From Nonomuraea jabiensis (GTDB taxonomy: Bacteria; Actinomycetota; Actinomycetes; Streptosporangiales; Streptosporangiaceae): a stretch of 64,000 bases of DNA. Location of the stretch: the NCBI RefSeq assembly GCF_014204795.1, contig NZ_JACHMB010000001.1, positions 10,366,501 through 10,430,500 of the forward strand, in the 5' to 3' direction. The position numbers and the translations under genes are program-made. Positions within the stretch are counted from its first letter, which is position 1, and each line of letters starts with the position of its first letter. The notes beneath the pieces were generated by a model that made no database searches, was not told the DNA's origin, and was given only the letters and a program-made list of their open reading frames with translations. This document shows positions 26,334 to 35,079 of the stretch, one piece after another.

Positions 26334-26946
26334 GCGCCCGCTGCGGCGGTTCAGCCGGGGCGAGCGGCTGGTTCACCGCGCGAGCGCCGGGCTCATGCTG
26401 CTGTGCGTGGGCGCGGCGGCCTGCCTGTACTTCCCGCCGCTGGCCCAGCTGGTCGGCCGCCGCCACCTGGTGGTCGTCGTGCACGAGTGGTCGGGGCTGC
26501 TGCTGCCCGTGCCCGTCCTGCTCGGTCTGGCCTCGCGGGCGTTCCGCGCCGACCTGCGCAGGCTCAATAGGCTGGCGCCGTACGACAGGGAGTGGCTGCG
26601 CGCGGTGCGCCGGCGCGCCCCGGGCCCGCGCCCGGCCGGCAAGTTCAACGCCGGGCAGAAGGTCTACGCCGGGTGGATCGCCGGAGCCGTGCCGGTCATG
26701 ACGTTCACCGGCCTGCTGATGTGGTTCACCGGCCTGCTGCCGGGCATCCCCCGCGCGAGCGCGATCCTCGTGCACGACCTGACGGCGGTGGCGATCGCCG
26801 CCGTCGTGATGGGGCACGTCCGGCTGGCGTACCGGGATCCGGAGGCGCGGCGCGGGATGCGTACGGGCTGGGTGACGGCCGCGTGGGCCAGGAGGAACCA
26901 TCCCCGCTGGCTCGACGACGGGACGGACGGCCAGTCACCGGTCTGA
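26299..26946 (+). CDS. Membrane cytochrome b561-type subunit, partner of the molybdoenzyme
   Basis: This 215-residue protein has about four transmembrane helices and His residues placed to ligate haem b (HRASAGLMLL, VVHEWSG, VHDLTAVAIAAVVMGHV). It resembles the cytochrome b subunits that pass quinol electrons to periplasmic molybdoenzymes. The ATG at 26299 overlaps the 3' end of the molybdoenzyme gene by 35 bp and has GGGAGGAG 6 bp upstream. An in-frame extension further upstream is shadow sequence. Confidence 0.85.
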   Translation: MTSTAGSTRRPERPLRRFSRGERLVHRASAGLMLLCVGAAACLYFPPLAQLVGRRHLVVVVHEWSGLLLPVPVLLGLASRAFRADLRRLNRLAPYDREWLRAVRRRAPGPRPAGKFNAGQKVYAGWIAGAVPVMTFTGLLMWFTGLLPGIPRASAILVHDLTAVAIAAVVMGHVRLAYRDPEARRGMRTGWVTAAWARRNHPRWLDDGTDGQSPV

Positions 26947-26974
26947 GCGGTGATGGCGATTGCACAGCCCGGCG

Positions 26975-26993
26975 TCACCTGTCAAACTGGTGA
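26975..26993. promoter_or_regulatory. Short inverted repeat before the CGNR gene
   Basis: TCACC (26975-26979) and GGTGA (26989-26993) form a 5-bp inverted repeat with a 9-bp spacer. It ends directly before the likely GTG start at 26995. It could be an operator for the DNA-binding protein encoded there. The arms are short, so chance cannot be excluded. Confidence 0.25.
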
Positions 26994-26994
26994 T

Positions 26995-27546
26995 GTGAAG
27001 CATGTCTTTCTGTGCGGCAACCCCGCGCTCGACCTGGCCTGCACGCTGCGGGCCCGCCGCACCGCACGCTTCGAGACGCTGGACGCCCCCGACCGGCTCG
27101 ACGCCTGGTATCTGGAGTCCGGCATCGTCGACGCCGTCTCCCCCTGCCAGGAGGCGGACCTCGTCCAGGCGGTGGCGGTGCGGGAGGCCGTCTACGCGCT
27201 GGTCACCGCCCGGCTGGCCGGCGACGGGTACGACGACGAGGCGCTCGCCCTGGTCAACGAGACGGCGCGCAGGCCGCCGGCGACGCCCCAGCTCACCGCC
27301 GAGGGGCGGTGGGTCGAGGCGACGCCGGAGCAGGCGCTGTCCACCGTGGCGCGGCACGCGATCGAGCTCCTCAGCGGGCCCGAGGTGCCGCTGATGAAGG
27401 AGTGCGCCAACCCCGAGTGCACCAAGGTCTTCATCGATCGTTCGCGGGGCGGGCGGCGGGAGTGGTGCGGCATGGAGTCCTGCGGCAACAAGATCAAGGC
27501 GGCGGCCTACCGGGCACGCAAGAAGGAGACCGCCGCCGCCCGCTGA
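26995..27546 (+). CDS. CGNR zinc-finger / ABATE-domain regulator
   Basis: This 183-residue protein has an N-terminal ABATE domain (FLCGNPALDLACTL at the start) and a C-terminal CGNR zinc finger: CANPECTKVFID with four Cys, then ESCGNKIKAAAYRAR, where the CGN motif is exact. CGNR proteins are thought to be DNA-binding regulators. I prefer the GTG at 26995, which places the family-typical sequence at the N-terminus; a GTG at 26950 would add 15 residues. It follows the cytochrome gene by 48 bp and may regulate that operon. Confidence 0.85.
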   Translation: MKHVFLCGNPALDLACTLRARRTARFETLDAPDRLDAWYLESGIVDAVSPCQEADLVQAVAVREAVYALVTARLAGDGYDDEALALVNETARRPPATPQLTAEGRWVEATPEQALSTVARHAIELLSGPEVPLMKECANPECTKVFIDRSRGGRREWCGMESCGNKIKAAAYRARKKETAAAR

Positions 27547-27562
27547 CCCCGACCGGCGGCGA

Positions 27563-28093
27563 TCAGGCCGGGTAGTCCTTGGGGTTGATCTGCGTGGTCC
27601 CCGCCTTGCCGCCCCTGACCGGGTGCAGGGTGATGGTCCAGATGCTGTACGAGGTGGCGGTGGTGACGAACTTCAGCCGGTCGTCGAAGCGCTGATAGCT
27701 GGCCCCCACGGCGAACCTGCGCTTGCTGGTGCTGAAGCGGGAGCCGGTGGTGAAGTAGATCCGGTACGTGCCGTCCCTGACGTCCTTGATGCTCGCGGAG
27801 GACTTCGCGCGGACGTAGATGCTGATCGCCTTGGTCCTGCCCTTGACGAGGGTGACGACGCCGTCCCTCGACGTGCCGTTCTTGATCTTGAGGACGCCGC
27901 GGCCGCCGCTGAGGCCGTCGTAGATGATCCTGCCGTTGCCCGGGCGGGCCGCGGCGGCGCTCTGCGCGGCCAGGGCGACGGACTCCGCGCCGGTCGCGGC
28001 GGTGGCGCCGGCCGGGGAGGTGGTCAGCAGGCCGGCGGTCAGCGCGACGGCGACGGCACCGGCCCGCAGGGCTCCTTCGAGAGGTTTCTTCAC
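27563..28093 (-). CDS. Secreted protein of unknown function
   Basis: This 176-residue protein has a signal peptide (KKPLEGALRAGAVAVALTAGLL, then AGATA cleavage-like site). The mature part is rich in beta-strand patterns (GRTKAISIYVRAKSSASIKDVRDGTYRIYFTTGSRF) and has no recognised domain. I chose GTG at 28093: AAGGAG lies 9 bp upstream, while the ATG at 28102 abuts that site directly. It converges with the CGNR gene with a 16-bp gap. Confidence 0.75.
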   Translation of the reverse strand: MKKPLEGALRAGAVAVALTAGLLTTSPAGATAATGAESVALAAQSAAAARPGNGRIIYDGLSGGRGVLKIKNGTSRDGVVTLVKGRTKAISIYVRAKSSASIKDVRDGTYRIYFTTGSRFSTSKRRFAVGASYQRFDDRLKFVTTATSYSIWTITLHPVRGGKAGTTQINPKDYPA

Positions 28094-28185
28094 GACGAAC
28101 ATCTCCTTGGGCGCATGGTCACGGCCAGGGACAAACATAGAAGAAACCGGGCGGATCGCGTACCTGTTTTGTCCAGCCGGACGGC

Positions 28186-28701
28186 TCAGGTGGCGTCCCA
28201 CATTGCCACCACGATCACGCCGGCCGCGTGCAGGCTGGTCAGCAGGGTCCAGTCGTCGGCCGGGTCGAGCCAGACCTGCAGCTCCGCCGGTCCCGACGGC
28301 CGCGGCAGCGCCCCGGCGGGCTCGTAGAAGGCCGAGACCAGGACCAGGGGCACCGGCGCCTCCCAGCGGGAGGGGGCCGGTGGCTCGTGCCGGCCGCCGA
28401 GCAGGACGGCGCGCTCGGCCTCGTCGCAGGCGTCGAGCCCCGGCCCCGCCGCGAGCTGCGCCTGCACCCTGACCTGCAGGTCCATCGCGAGGCCGACCCG
28501 CGCTGCGGCGCGCTCGCCGTCGGTGGCGAGCGAGGCGTAGCCCGGGATGAGCATCCCGGTCAGCTCGGCGGCGTCGTCGGCGTAGCCGCGGTAGGTCCCG
28601 CCCGCGTAGATCATCTCGTAGCGGTACGGCCGGCCGTCGCCGTTGACCGGGGCGGCCGGGGGCGGCTCCGCCGCCGAGGAGTTGCGGATGATCACGGCCA
28701 C
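28186..28701 (-). CDS. Uncharacterised protein downstream of the giant toxin-like gene
   Basis: This 171-residue protein starts with GTG after GGGAGG and has no signal peptide or membrane helix. It is acidic, with segments such as YRYEMIYAGGTYRGYADDAAELTGMLIPGY and a C-terminal WLDPADDWTLLTSLHAAGVIVV. It lies 31 bp downstream of the toxin-like gene on the same strand, the usual place for an immunity gene of a polymorphic toxin. I do not recognise an immunity family, so that role is only positional inference. Confidence 0.6.
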   Translation of the reverse strand: MAVIIRNSSAAEPPPAAPVNGDGRPYRYEMIYAGGTYRGYADDAAELTGMLIPGYASLATDGERAAARVGLAMDLQVRVQAQLAAGPGLDACDEAERAVLLGGRHEPPAPSRWEAPVPLVLVSAFYEPAGALPRPSGPAELQVWLDPADDWTLLTSLHAAGVIVVAMWDAT

Positions 28702-28732
28702 CGGCCGGCCTCCCGTTCCGTGGCGAGGTCGT

Positions 28733-31700
28733 TCATGGCGCGGGCACCCAGCGAGTGGCCGCGAACAGGGCGGTGAGCTGCTCCTTGTCCGCGGCCCGCC
28801 AGAACAGCTCGTCCATCAGGAACCGGAAGGAGAGGCTTCCCCCCTCGGTGAGGTCCAGCCCGGGATCCTGCTTGGCGCGCTCGGCGTGGGTGCCCAGCCG
28901 GTCGAGCCGGCCCAGGTTGGGCAGCCGGCCCAGCGCCGCGTTGCGGAACGCCGCCTCGGCCTGCGCGAGCGACACCTTCACATGGGACTGGATCACGGCA
29001 GGGTCGAGCGAGCCGTCCCACAGCCGGAACTCGACGTGGTCTTTCGCGGTCCCCTTCATGCTCTCCATGTTCACCGCGGACTTGCGGCCGTTGAGATTGC
29101 GCACCGGGGCTATCGCCCGGTAGCCCCCCGTGGGGAGCTGGTTGGGCTGGCATTGCGCCACGCCCCGGTGGCTTTCGCGCTCCGGATTGTGCCCGAGCCT
29201 GAACAGGGTGTCGGTGTGCAGGCCCCCGTGGTTCAGCAGGCTGGTGTAGTTCTCCACGATGTGGTCGTAGTCGTGCGTGCTCACGTGGACGTGCCCGCCA
29301 GTCGAGGCGCCGGCCGTGCCGCCGTGCGCGCGGATGATCTCGGTGGCGAGGCGGAGGTTCTCCCACGTCGCCGGCTCGTCGTACAGGATGGGCGAGATCA
29401 GCTCGCCGTCGACCGTGCCGTCCTGCTCCAGCCTCCAGAGTCCGCGCCCGCCCTTCTTGCCTGACCGGTAACCCTCGCCCCGCATGGTGTGGTAGTCGCG
29501 CACCTGGGCGTCTCCGGTCAGACCGGCGTCGTGCAGGGCCTCGGCGATGGCCCGCAGGGCTTGGCGGGCGTTGTGCTTCGGCAGCTCGAACTCGATCTCC
29601 ACCCCGAAGCCGCGCCCGCCGTCGCGGGCCGCGAGGGACGCGGTGGCGTTCTCCAGCATGTAGGGGATCACCTCCTCTCCCCTGACGGCGCGCTCCACCG
29701 CCTGGTCGTAAGCGCGCCGGTAGGCCGCGAAATCCTTCGTGAAAGAGACCTCGGGGCGCTCCGGCCAGCGCTGCCACGCCCGGGTGCGGGCCTCCAGCGA
29801 GGCGACCAATTCCTGCTTGGCCACGACCAGCGGGTCCTGGCCGACCAGGCGCGACACCGTGCGGCGCAGGGAGGACTGGTGGAAGGCCTCCTTCGCCCGC
29901 GCGTGCTCGTGGGCCGCGGCCTGCCGGGCGTCCCGGACGTCCGCGGGCGACAGGTCGTGCAGGCCCGGCGGGACCTGCTGCGGGTCCGGCCGCGTGACGG
30001 CGTTCGCGCCCAGGGCGTCGAGCACCCGCTGCCGGTCGACCGGTCCGAAGAGGTCGACGACGCGCGGCAGCACCACGGCGGCCTGCCGCACCAGCTGCTC
30101 GACGGAATGGTGGAAGCCCGCGTCCCCCGCCAACCGGCGCAGCGGATCGAACACCCACATCCGGGACGGCGACTCCGAGCCGGTGATCTCGGCGAGGCGG
30201 GAAAGGACGCGCGCCTCGTCGTCGTTCAGCTGCGTGAGGCCGCGCTCGGCCGCGACCCGCAGCCCGTCCCAAAGGTACGGGTCGCGCGCCCGGTACGCGT
30301 CCAGGCGGCCGACGAGATCCTCGCGGTCGGCCGCCCGCGCCAGATCGGCGCCGTCCGCCTGCGCGTCCGCGGCCAGGCGGACGAGCTGCTCGGCGGAGCG
30401 TCCCATCCCGAGGTCGGCGGCCAGGCGCTCCAGCGGCGGGACGGTGTCACGGCCGGAGTGCGCGACGATCTCCTCCAGGCGCGCGCACAGCCGCGCGATC
30501 GGGTCGCGCAGCTCGGGCAAGGAGTGTCTTTCGGCGAGCAGCACCCCGTTCCACAGGTACGGGTCATCCTGCCAGAACCGGTCCATGGCCGCGCCGAACT
30601 CCGCCTCCCCTGCCGTCCCGGCCGGGAAGTACCCCTTCTCGTGGGCGGCCCGGACGACCGGCAGCAGCTCCCTGACGTCGCCGATGCCGTACCGGTCGAG
30701 CACGGGTTTGACGAAGCTGCGGACTTTGGCGGAGGTGACGGGCTCGCCCATCATCTCGACCATGAGCCCGATCGTGCGCGCCTGCGCGGGGGTCGCCTCG
30801 GGGAGGGAGAACCGGGCCTGGTACTGCTGCCCCGTCCAGCGGTAGGAGTCCGCCGCCATGGCCCCTCGCAGAGCTTCGACCAGGTCCGTACGGCCGGGCG
30901 CGCCGTCCGGGTTCAAGCCGAGCCGCCGGGCGCTGTCGTAGACCTCCACCAAGGCGTCGAGCTCGAGGTCCAGGCCGAGTTCGGAGGCCAGGTCGTGCAG
31001 GGCCCTTCGCGGGTTCGGCCAGTTGAGGATCCGGCTCATCGTGGCCAGGGCTCTTGCCGTCGGGTCGCCCCCGTCGGTGACGGGCAGCTCTTCCACCAGG
31101 CGCCGGCCCTCCGCCAGGAGGACCTCGTCCGGCCCGGCCTGGGAGTTGCTCAGCAGCCGTTCGATCCGGTTCTGCGGGCCGTCCTGGTGCGGGCGGCCGT
31201 TGCCGGGCGTCCAGCGGTGGACGGTCGCCGCGGCCTCGGCGAAGTTCCGTGGCCGCGGATCGGCGATCGGCGAGAATCCGTCGGTGTCGGGGAGGCCGGG
31301 CGCCTCGTGGGTGTTCGCCGGGTGCGGCGGCCGGGGGCCGGTGCCGGGGGCCGCCAGGACGCGGTCGAGTTCCGTGCGTACGTCGGGCCAGGCGCGGGCG
31401 AGATCGGGGTGCAGGTTGAGGTCCGGCACCTCCTCCAGCGGCACCCATACGTTGTCGAGGGACTCGCGGGAGGCGGGCCAGACGTCCGCCAGGTGGGACA
31501 TCTCGCCGATGACGGTGTGGTACGCCCAGCCGCCGTGGTCGTCCTGGTGGACTCCGCGCACCCGCACCTGGCTCGGGTCCAGCCTGTTCTCCTCGCCGGT
31601 TTCGCGGAAGCCGCCGCCGACCGGATCCTCGCCGCGGTGGAGGGCGCCACCGGGCAGCCCCATGGTCCCTCCGTGCTGCGTCTCCATGGAACGCAGCTGC

Positions 31701-34597
31701 ATGAGGACGTGGACCTGGCCGGCGGGAGCGCGGTGGAAGAGCAGCAGCCCGGCCGCGCCCTCCGTACCCCAGTGCCGGTGGCCCTGCTCGCACTGGGTCC
31801 ACCCGTCGGTGGGCTTCGAGACGTGCCAGCCGGGCGGAATGTCGGAATAGGCGGGGGACGTCTCGGTGACGTGCGGGGGCCGCAGCACTGTGACCTCGCC
31901 GGGCGTGGCCAGCACCACGAACTCGTGGAGAGGCAGCTGGCCCATTCCCGTCCACGGGGTGGACAGCAGCCGGGAGGCCGGGAAGACCGCCGCCATGACC
32001 GCCCCGTCTCCCAGGCCGGTGTACCGCTTGGCGACCCCGGGCATGGCGCTCCACGACTGCAGCGGCAGCGCGGGCGGGGCCGGCACGACGTCGCCGTTCG
32101 CGGCCTGCGCCAGGACGGGGACCGGATGCTGGTCGAACGTGATCCCCCGGTAGAGCACCAGCTCCTCGATGCCGCGGCTTGCGAGCTCGCGCTGCGTCTG
32201 CTCGTACTGCTGCCGCAGGAAGTCGCGCAGCATGTCCCCGGAGCGGGCGTGGACCTTCGCGGCCGTCCTGGCGCGGCTGAGGTCACCGTACGCCGACAGG
32301 TCGAGGATCCCGGTCAGCCCGAACTCGTCGCGCGCGGCCATGTGCATGGCCAGCCGATCCGGCAGCATCTCGCTCGCGCCGTATCCCCAGGTGCGCAGCA
32401 GCTCCTCGACGGCCAGCCGTCGCGCCGTCCGGAGCGCTTCCGGGGAGTCGAACGGCAGTTGCTGGATGATCCGGCGGTCGCCCTCCGCGTACCTGCGGGC
32501 GCCTTCCACGAAGGACCGCAGGTCGCTGCGTTCCACCGCCTGCCAGGTCCTGATGGTCCTGCCCATGACGCGGACCTCGCTCTGGACGAGGTCGCTCGCG
32601 GGGTCGCCGACCGCCGCCCGCAGATTCTGCTTGCGGCCCACGGCGAGCATGTCCTTCGTCGAGGACCGCATCGTGTCCATCAGCCGCTCCACCGTGGCGG
32701 AATGGGCGGCCTGCCAGGCGGGGCCGCTGATCGGGTCGTAGGCGCCGTCCCGGCTGAGCAGGTCCGCCACCTGCCGCGTCAGCGGGTCGGTCCGGCGCGG
32801 GTTGTCGGGGAGCGGGGTGGACCTGGGCATGACGGGCTGGCCGCCTTGGAGGTCCGTGCCCGCGTGCTGAGGCGTCTCCGGGATCGCCGGCGCCCGCTGA
32901 TCGGCCGCCTGCGGATCACCGCCGTCGCTACGGTCGGTGCCGTCGCTGCTGTCACTGCGGTCGCCGTCCTCGTTGCCGTCGCTGTCTTCGCGCAGTGAGG
33001 GAGCGGAGTCATCCGTGTTCCGCTCGGCTGTGACGGGCGGCGCGGTTTCGGGAGGCGGGCTGTCCTGGGCCTGGTGGCGGGTGTCCTGTTCGGCGGCGCC
33101 GGGGCCGTCGGGGGTCGGGGTGATGATCGCCGGGACCGTGGCCGGGAGCAGTGACGTGCGAGGGAGGCTGCCCGCAGCCGCGGGCTCGACCCGCGGGGTG
33201 GCGGGGGCGGTGTCGCCTATCGGGGCCCGGGCGGTGGGAAGGTTCTGCTGGGGTCGTGCGAGGGTGCCGCCCTGCTCGGCCCTGTCCCCTGCCGGAGTGT
33301 GCAGGAGCACGTCCTGGCGCCGGGTGACCTCACCGACGATCACCTGGCCCTGGTGCGGCTGCGGGAGGTTGGCTCCCGGTTCGGGTGGCTGCCGGTTGAT
33401 CAGGGTGGCGACGTCGGCGTGCTGTTCAGGCCGGGGGTGGTGCTGCGCCAGGGTGGTGGTGTCGTGCCCTGCGGGCAGCGGGGCGGCATCGTGCGGTACG
33501 AGCGGAGCGGCGGGGTCGTGCGGTACGGGTCTGGGCGACGGCGGAAGCGCAGGTGAGGACGAGGACGAGGGCTGGCCGCCGGATGAAGGAGGAGCATCGC
33601 CATGGGGGGCCGTGACGGGCGGAGTGTCGCCGAGCTCCGCGACCGCCCGCATCGGGATATAGCTCACCCGTGCGGAGGCGGGGATGTCGAGGCCGCCCGC
33701 GACGCCGGAGATGAAGGTGTACGCCAGGTGCTCGCCGTCGAGCTGCCCGCTGAGCGCCAGCCCCGGGACGGCCCCGGCGGTGGCCGCCGTTCCGCCCAGC
33801 AGCGCCTGGCCGTACATGCTCTGCGCGATCGCCGCGATCTTGTCGCGTACCGCCAGTTCGGCCTCGGAGGCGACGTACACCATCTGCCGGCTCAGCAGAC
33901 GTGACAGGGCCGCGTTCGCGCCGGCGAACAGGACACCGGTCAGCGCGCCGCTGCCCAGCGACATCGCCAGCGACGCGAGGTCGAAGTCGCCCGCCTCGCG
34001 ATCCCCCCAGATCTGCTGCGCCACCTGCACGCCGAAGTCCAGGCCGCCCATGATCCCGGCGAACTTCAGCATGTTGACCAGGATGAGCCGCTTCAGCGTC
34101 TGGATGTTCATCTGGGTCAGCAGCGTGTTGTGCTGGATCAGCCGGAGCACGGCCGGGCCGTTGACGTAGATCCACACCAGGAGCTTGACGATCATCGCGC
34201 CGAGCAGCGCGAGCGAGGCGTAGATCATCCACTCGGTGTGCTGCATGCGCACGCCGTGCTCGCGCAGGGCCGCCGCCTCCTCCCGGAGCGCCTTCTCCAG
34301 GAGGTCGATCAGCGTCTCGTCCGAAGCGGAGCCGTCCGCGTCCGGCTGCCCGCCGAGCACCTTGAACACCTGCTCGAACGTTTCCTTGGCGGCGCCCTGC
34401 CACTGGTGGTCGCGCAGCGACCGCATGACCGCGGCGGCGTCGTCCGACTTGATCGTGGCCAGCAGGTCCGCCAGGTTCTCCAGCACCTGCGCCTCGGCGA
34501 GGACCCCGTCGACGTCGGTCTCCGGAAGCGCCCCGCCCGTCAGCGGCAGCGCCAGCGGCCGCACGATCTCGGGCACCAGGTTGAGGTCGAGTCCCAT
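28733..34597 (-). CDS. Giant polymorphic toxin-like protein: WXG100-like N-terminus, ART-like, Nudix and amidoligase domains
   Basis: This protein has about 1954 residues. The N-terminal ~310 residues resemble the WXG100/CpnT-like domain, with WQG at 66-68 and a membrane helix at ~124-145. A Pro/Ser-rich linker (~330-620) follows. An ADP-ribosyltransferase-like R-S-E fold spans ~640-905: Arg817 in LYRG, Ser848/Ser850 in QSWS and Glu892 in LHEF. A Nudix domain (~950-1090) has the box GALHRGE...RETGEE at ~983-1003. Three ~94-residue helical repeats carry DxYxWxG at ~1250, 1344 and 1438. The C-terminal ~1655-1880 is amidoligase-like (GVEIEFE, GELISPIL, GHVHVS, VEFRLWDG). The start overlaps the YbaB-like stop as TGATG. 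Domain calls are by motif; enzymatic roles are inferred. Confidence 0.85.
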   Translation of the reverse strand: MGLDLNLVPEIVRPLALPLTGGALPETDVDGVLAEAQVLENLADLLATIKSDDAAAVMRSLRDHQWQGAAKETFEQVFKVLGGQPDADGSASDETLIDLLEKALREEAAALREHGVRMQHTEWMIYASLALLGAMIVKLLVWIYVNGPAVLRLIQHNTLLTQMNIQTLKRLILVNMLKFAGIMGGLDFGVQVAQQIWGDREAGDFDLASLAMSLGSGALTGVLFAGANAALSRLLSRQMVYVASEAELAVRDKIAAIAQSMYGQALLGGTAATAGAVPGLALSGQLDGEHLAYTFISGVAGGLDIPASARVSYIPMRAVAELGDTPPVTAPHGDAPPSSGGQPSSSSSPALPPSPRPVPHDPAAPLVPHDAAPLPAGHDTTTLAQHHPRPEQHADVATLINRQPPEPGANLPQPHQGQVIVGEVTRRQDVLLHTPAGDRAEQGGTLARPQQNLPTARAPIGDTAPATPRVEPAAAGSLPRTSLLPATVPAIITPTPDGPGAAEQDTRHQAQDSPPPETAPPVTAERNTDDSAPSLREDSDGNEDGDRSDSSDGTDRSDGGDPQAADQRAPAIPETPQHAGTDLQGGQPVMPRSTPLPDNPRRTDPLTRQVADLLSRDGAYDPISGPAWQAAHSATVERLMDTMRSSTKDMLAVGRKQNLRAAVGDPASDLVQSEVRVMGRTIRTWQAVERSDLRSFVEGARRYAEGDRRIIQQLPFDSPEALRTARRLAVEELLRTWGYGASEMLPDRLAMHMAARDEFGLTGILDLSAYGDLSRARTAAKVHARSGDMLRDFLRQQYEQTQRELASRGIEELVLYRGITFDQHPVPVLAQAANGDVVPAPPALPLQSWSAMPGVAKRYTGLGDGAVMAAVFPASRLLSTPWTGMGQLPLHEFVVLATPGEVTVLRPPHVTETSPAYSDIPPGWHVSKPTDGWTQCEQGHRHWGTEGAAGLLLFHRAPAGQVHVLMQLRSMETQHGGTMGLPGGALHRGEDPVGGGFRETGEENRLDPSQVRVRGVHQDDHGGWAYHTVIGEMSHLADVWPASRESLDNVWVPLEEVPDLNLHPDLARAWPDVRTELDRVLAAPGTGPRPPHPANTHEAPGLPDTDGFSPIADPRPRNFAEAAATVHRWTPGNGRPHQDGPQNRIERLLSNSQAGPDEVLLAEGRRLVEELPVTDGGDPTARALATMSRILNWPNPRRALHDLASELGLDLELDALVEVYDSARRLGLNPDGAPGRTDLVEALRGAMAADSYRWTGQQYQARFSLPEATPAQARTIGLMVEMMGEPVTSAKVRSFVKPVLDRYGIGDVRELLPVVRAAHEKGYFPAGTAGEAEFGAAMDRFWQDDPYLWNGVLLAERHSLPELRDPIARLCARLEEIVAHSGRDTVPPLERLAADLGMGRSAEQLVRLAADAQADGADLARAADREDLVGRLDAYRARDPYLWDGLRVAAERGLTQLNDDEARVLSRLAEITGSESPSRMWVFDPLRRLAGDAGFHHSVEQLVRQAAVVLPRVVDLFGPVDRQRVLDALGANAVTRPDPQQVPPGLHDLSPADVRDARQAAAHEHARAKEAFHQSSLRRTVSRLVGQDPLVVAKQELVASLEARTRAWQRWPERPEVSFTKDFAAYRRAYDQAVERAVRGEEVIPYMLENATASLAARDGGRGFGVEIEFELPKHNARQALRAIAEALHDAGLTGDAQVRDYHTMRGEGYRSGKKGGRGLWRLEQDGTVDGELISPILYDEPATWENLRLATEIIRAHGGTAGASTGGHVHVSTHDYDHIVENYTSLLNHGGLHTDTLFRLGHNPERESHRGVAQCQPNQLPTGGYRAIAPVRNLNGRKSAVNMESMKGTAKDHVEFRLWDGSLDPAVIQSHVKVSLAQAEAAFRNAALGRLPNLGRLDRLGTHAERAKQDPGLDLTEGGSLSFRFLMDELFWRAADKEQLTALFAATRWVPAP

Positions 34598-34980
34598 CAC
34601 CGCGGCTCTGGCGTACCGGGCCGCGGCAGGAACGACTCGAAGTTCGTTCCCTCGCCGAACAGGTCCTCGAACGGGAGATCCGGCACGCCGAAGGGCTCCA
34701 TCAGTTCCTTCATCTCGGCGGCGACCTGCCTGGTCGCCCGCCCGATCTGCTCGACGACGGAGGCGGACAGCTCCGACGGGGACAGCTTGCGGTAGACCCG
34801 GGGGTCGAACTCGATTGCGCGCACCTCACCGCGGGGACCGACGGTCACGGTCACCATGCCGTCCTTGGACTTCGCCGTCGCCGACAGCTCCCGTACCTTC
34901 TCCTGCATCTGCTTGAGCTGTTCGGTCTGCTGGTTGACCTCCTGAACGAGTTGCTCCAACAGCCGCCACGGCTCGTCCAT
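34597..34980 (-). CDS. YbaB/EbfC-like protein of the ESX-type locus
   Basis: This 127-residue protein has the YbaB pattern: a long N-terminal coiled-coil helix (LLEQLVQEVNQQTEQLKQMQEKV), a beta-hairpin (DGMVTVTVGPRGEVRAIEF) and a C-terminal helix. Such proteins are often encoded just upstream of large WXG100-like toxins in actinobacteria, where they may act as chaperones or secretion partners. The ATG at 34980 has GGAGG at 5-bp spacing. Its stop overlaps the toxin ATG. Confidence 0.85.
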   Translation of the reverse strand: MDEPWRLLEQLVQEVNQQTEQLKQMQEKVRELSATAKSKDGMVTVTVGPRGEVRAIEFDPRVYRKLSPSELSASVVEQIGRATRQVAAEMKELMEPFGVPDLPFEDLFGEGTNFESFLPRPGTPEPR

Positions 34981-35079
34981 CGTCACCTCCGTCCCTCACG
35001 AGCACCAAAAACCTCAGAAGCACCATTCTTTACTGATTCTTCTACCGATGTCTGCACATCCCGGCTAGGCTTCCCACCC

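Noticed and set aside
29489..32998. 1169-residue plus-strand frame inside the toxin gene
   Set aside because: The opposite strand has clear domain motifs; this frame has only shadow composition.
28733..34597. The giant protein as cargo of the eCIS at 1.3-10.4 kb
   Set aside because: Its WXG100-like N-terminus and the YbaB/EspC neighbours point to type VII secretion, and no shared operon or signal links it to the eCIS.
34951..35079. Upstream in-frame extension of the EspC-like gene
   Set aside because: It overlaps the divergent YbaB-like gene and shows no family similarity; the GTG at 35080 fits the domain start.
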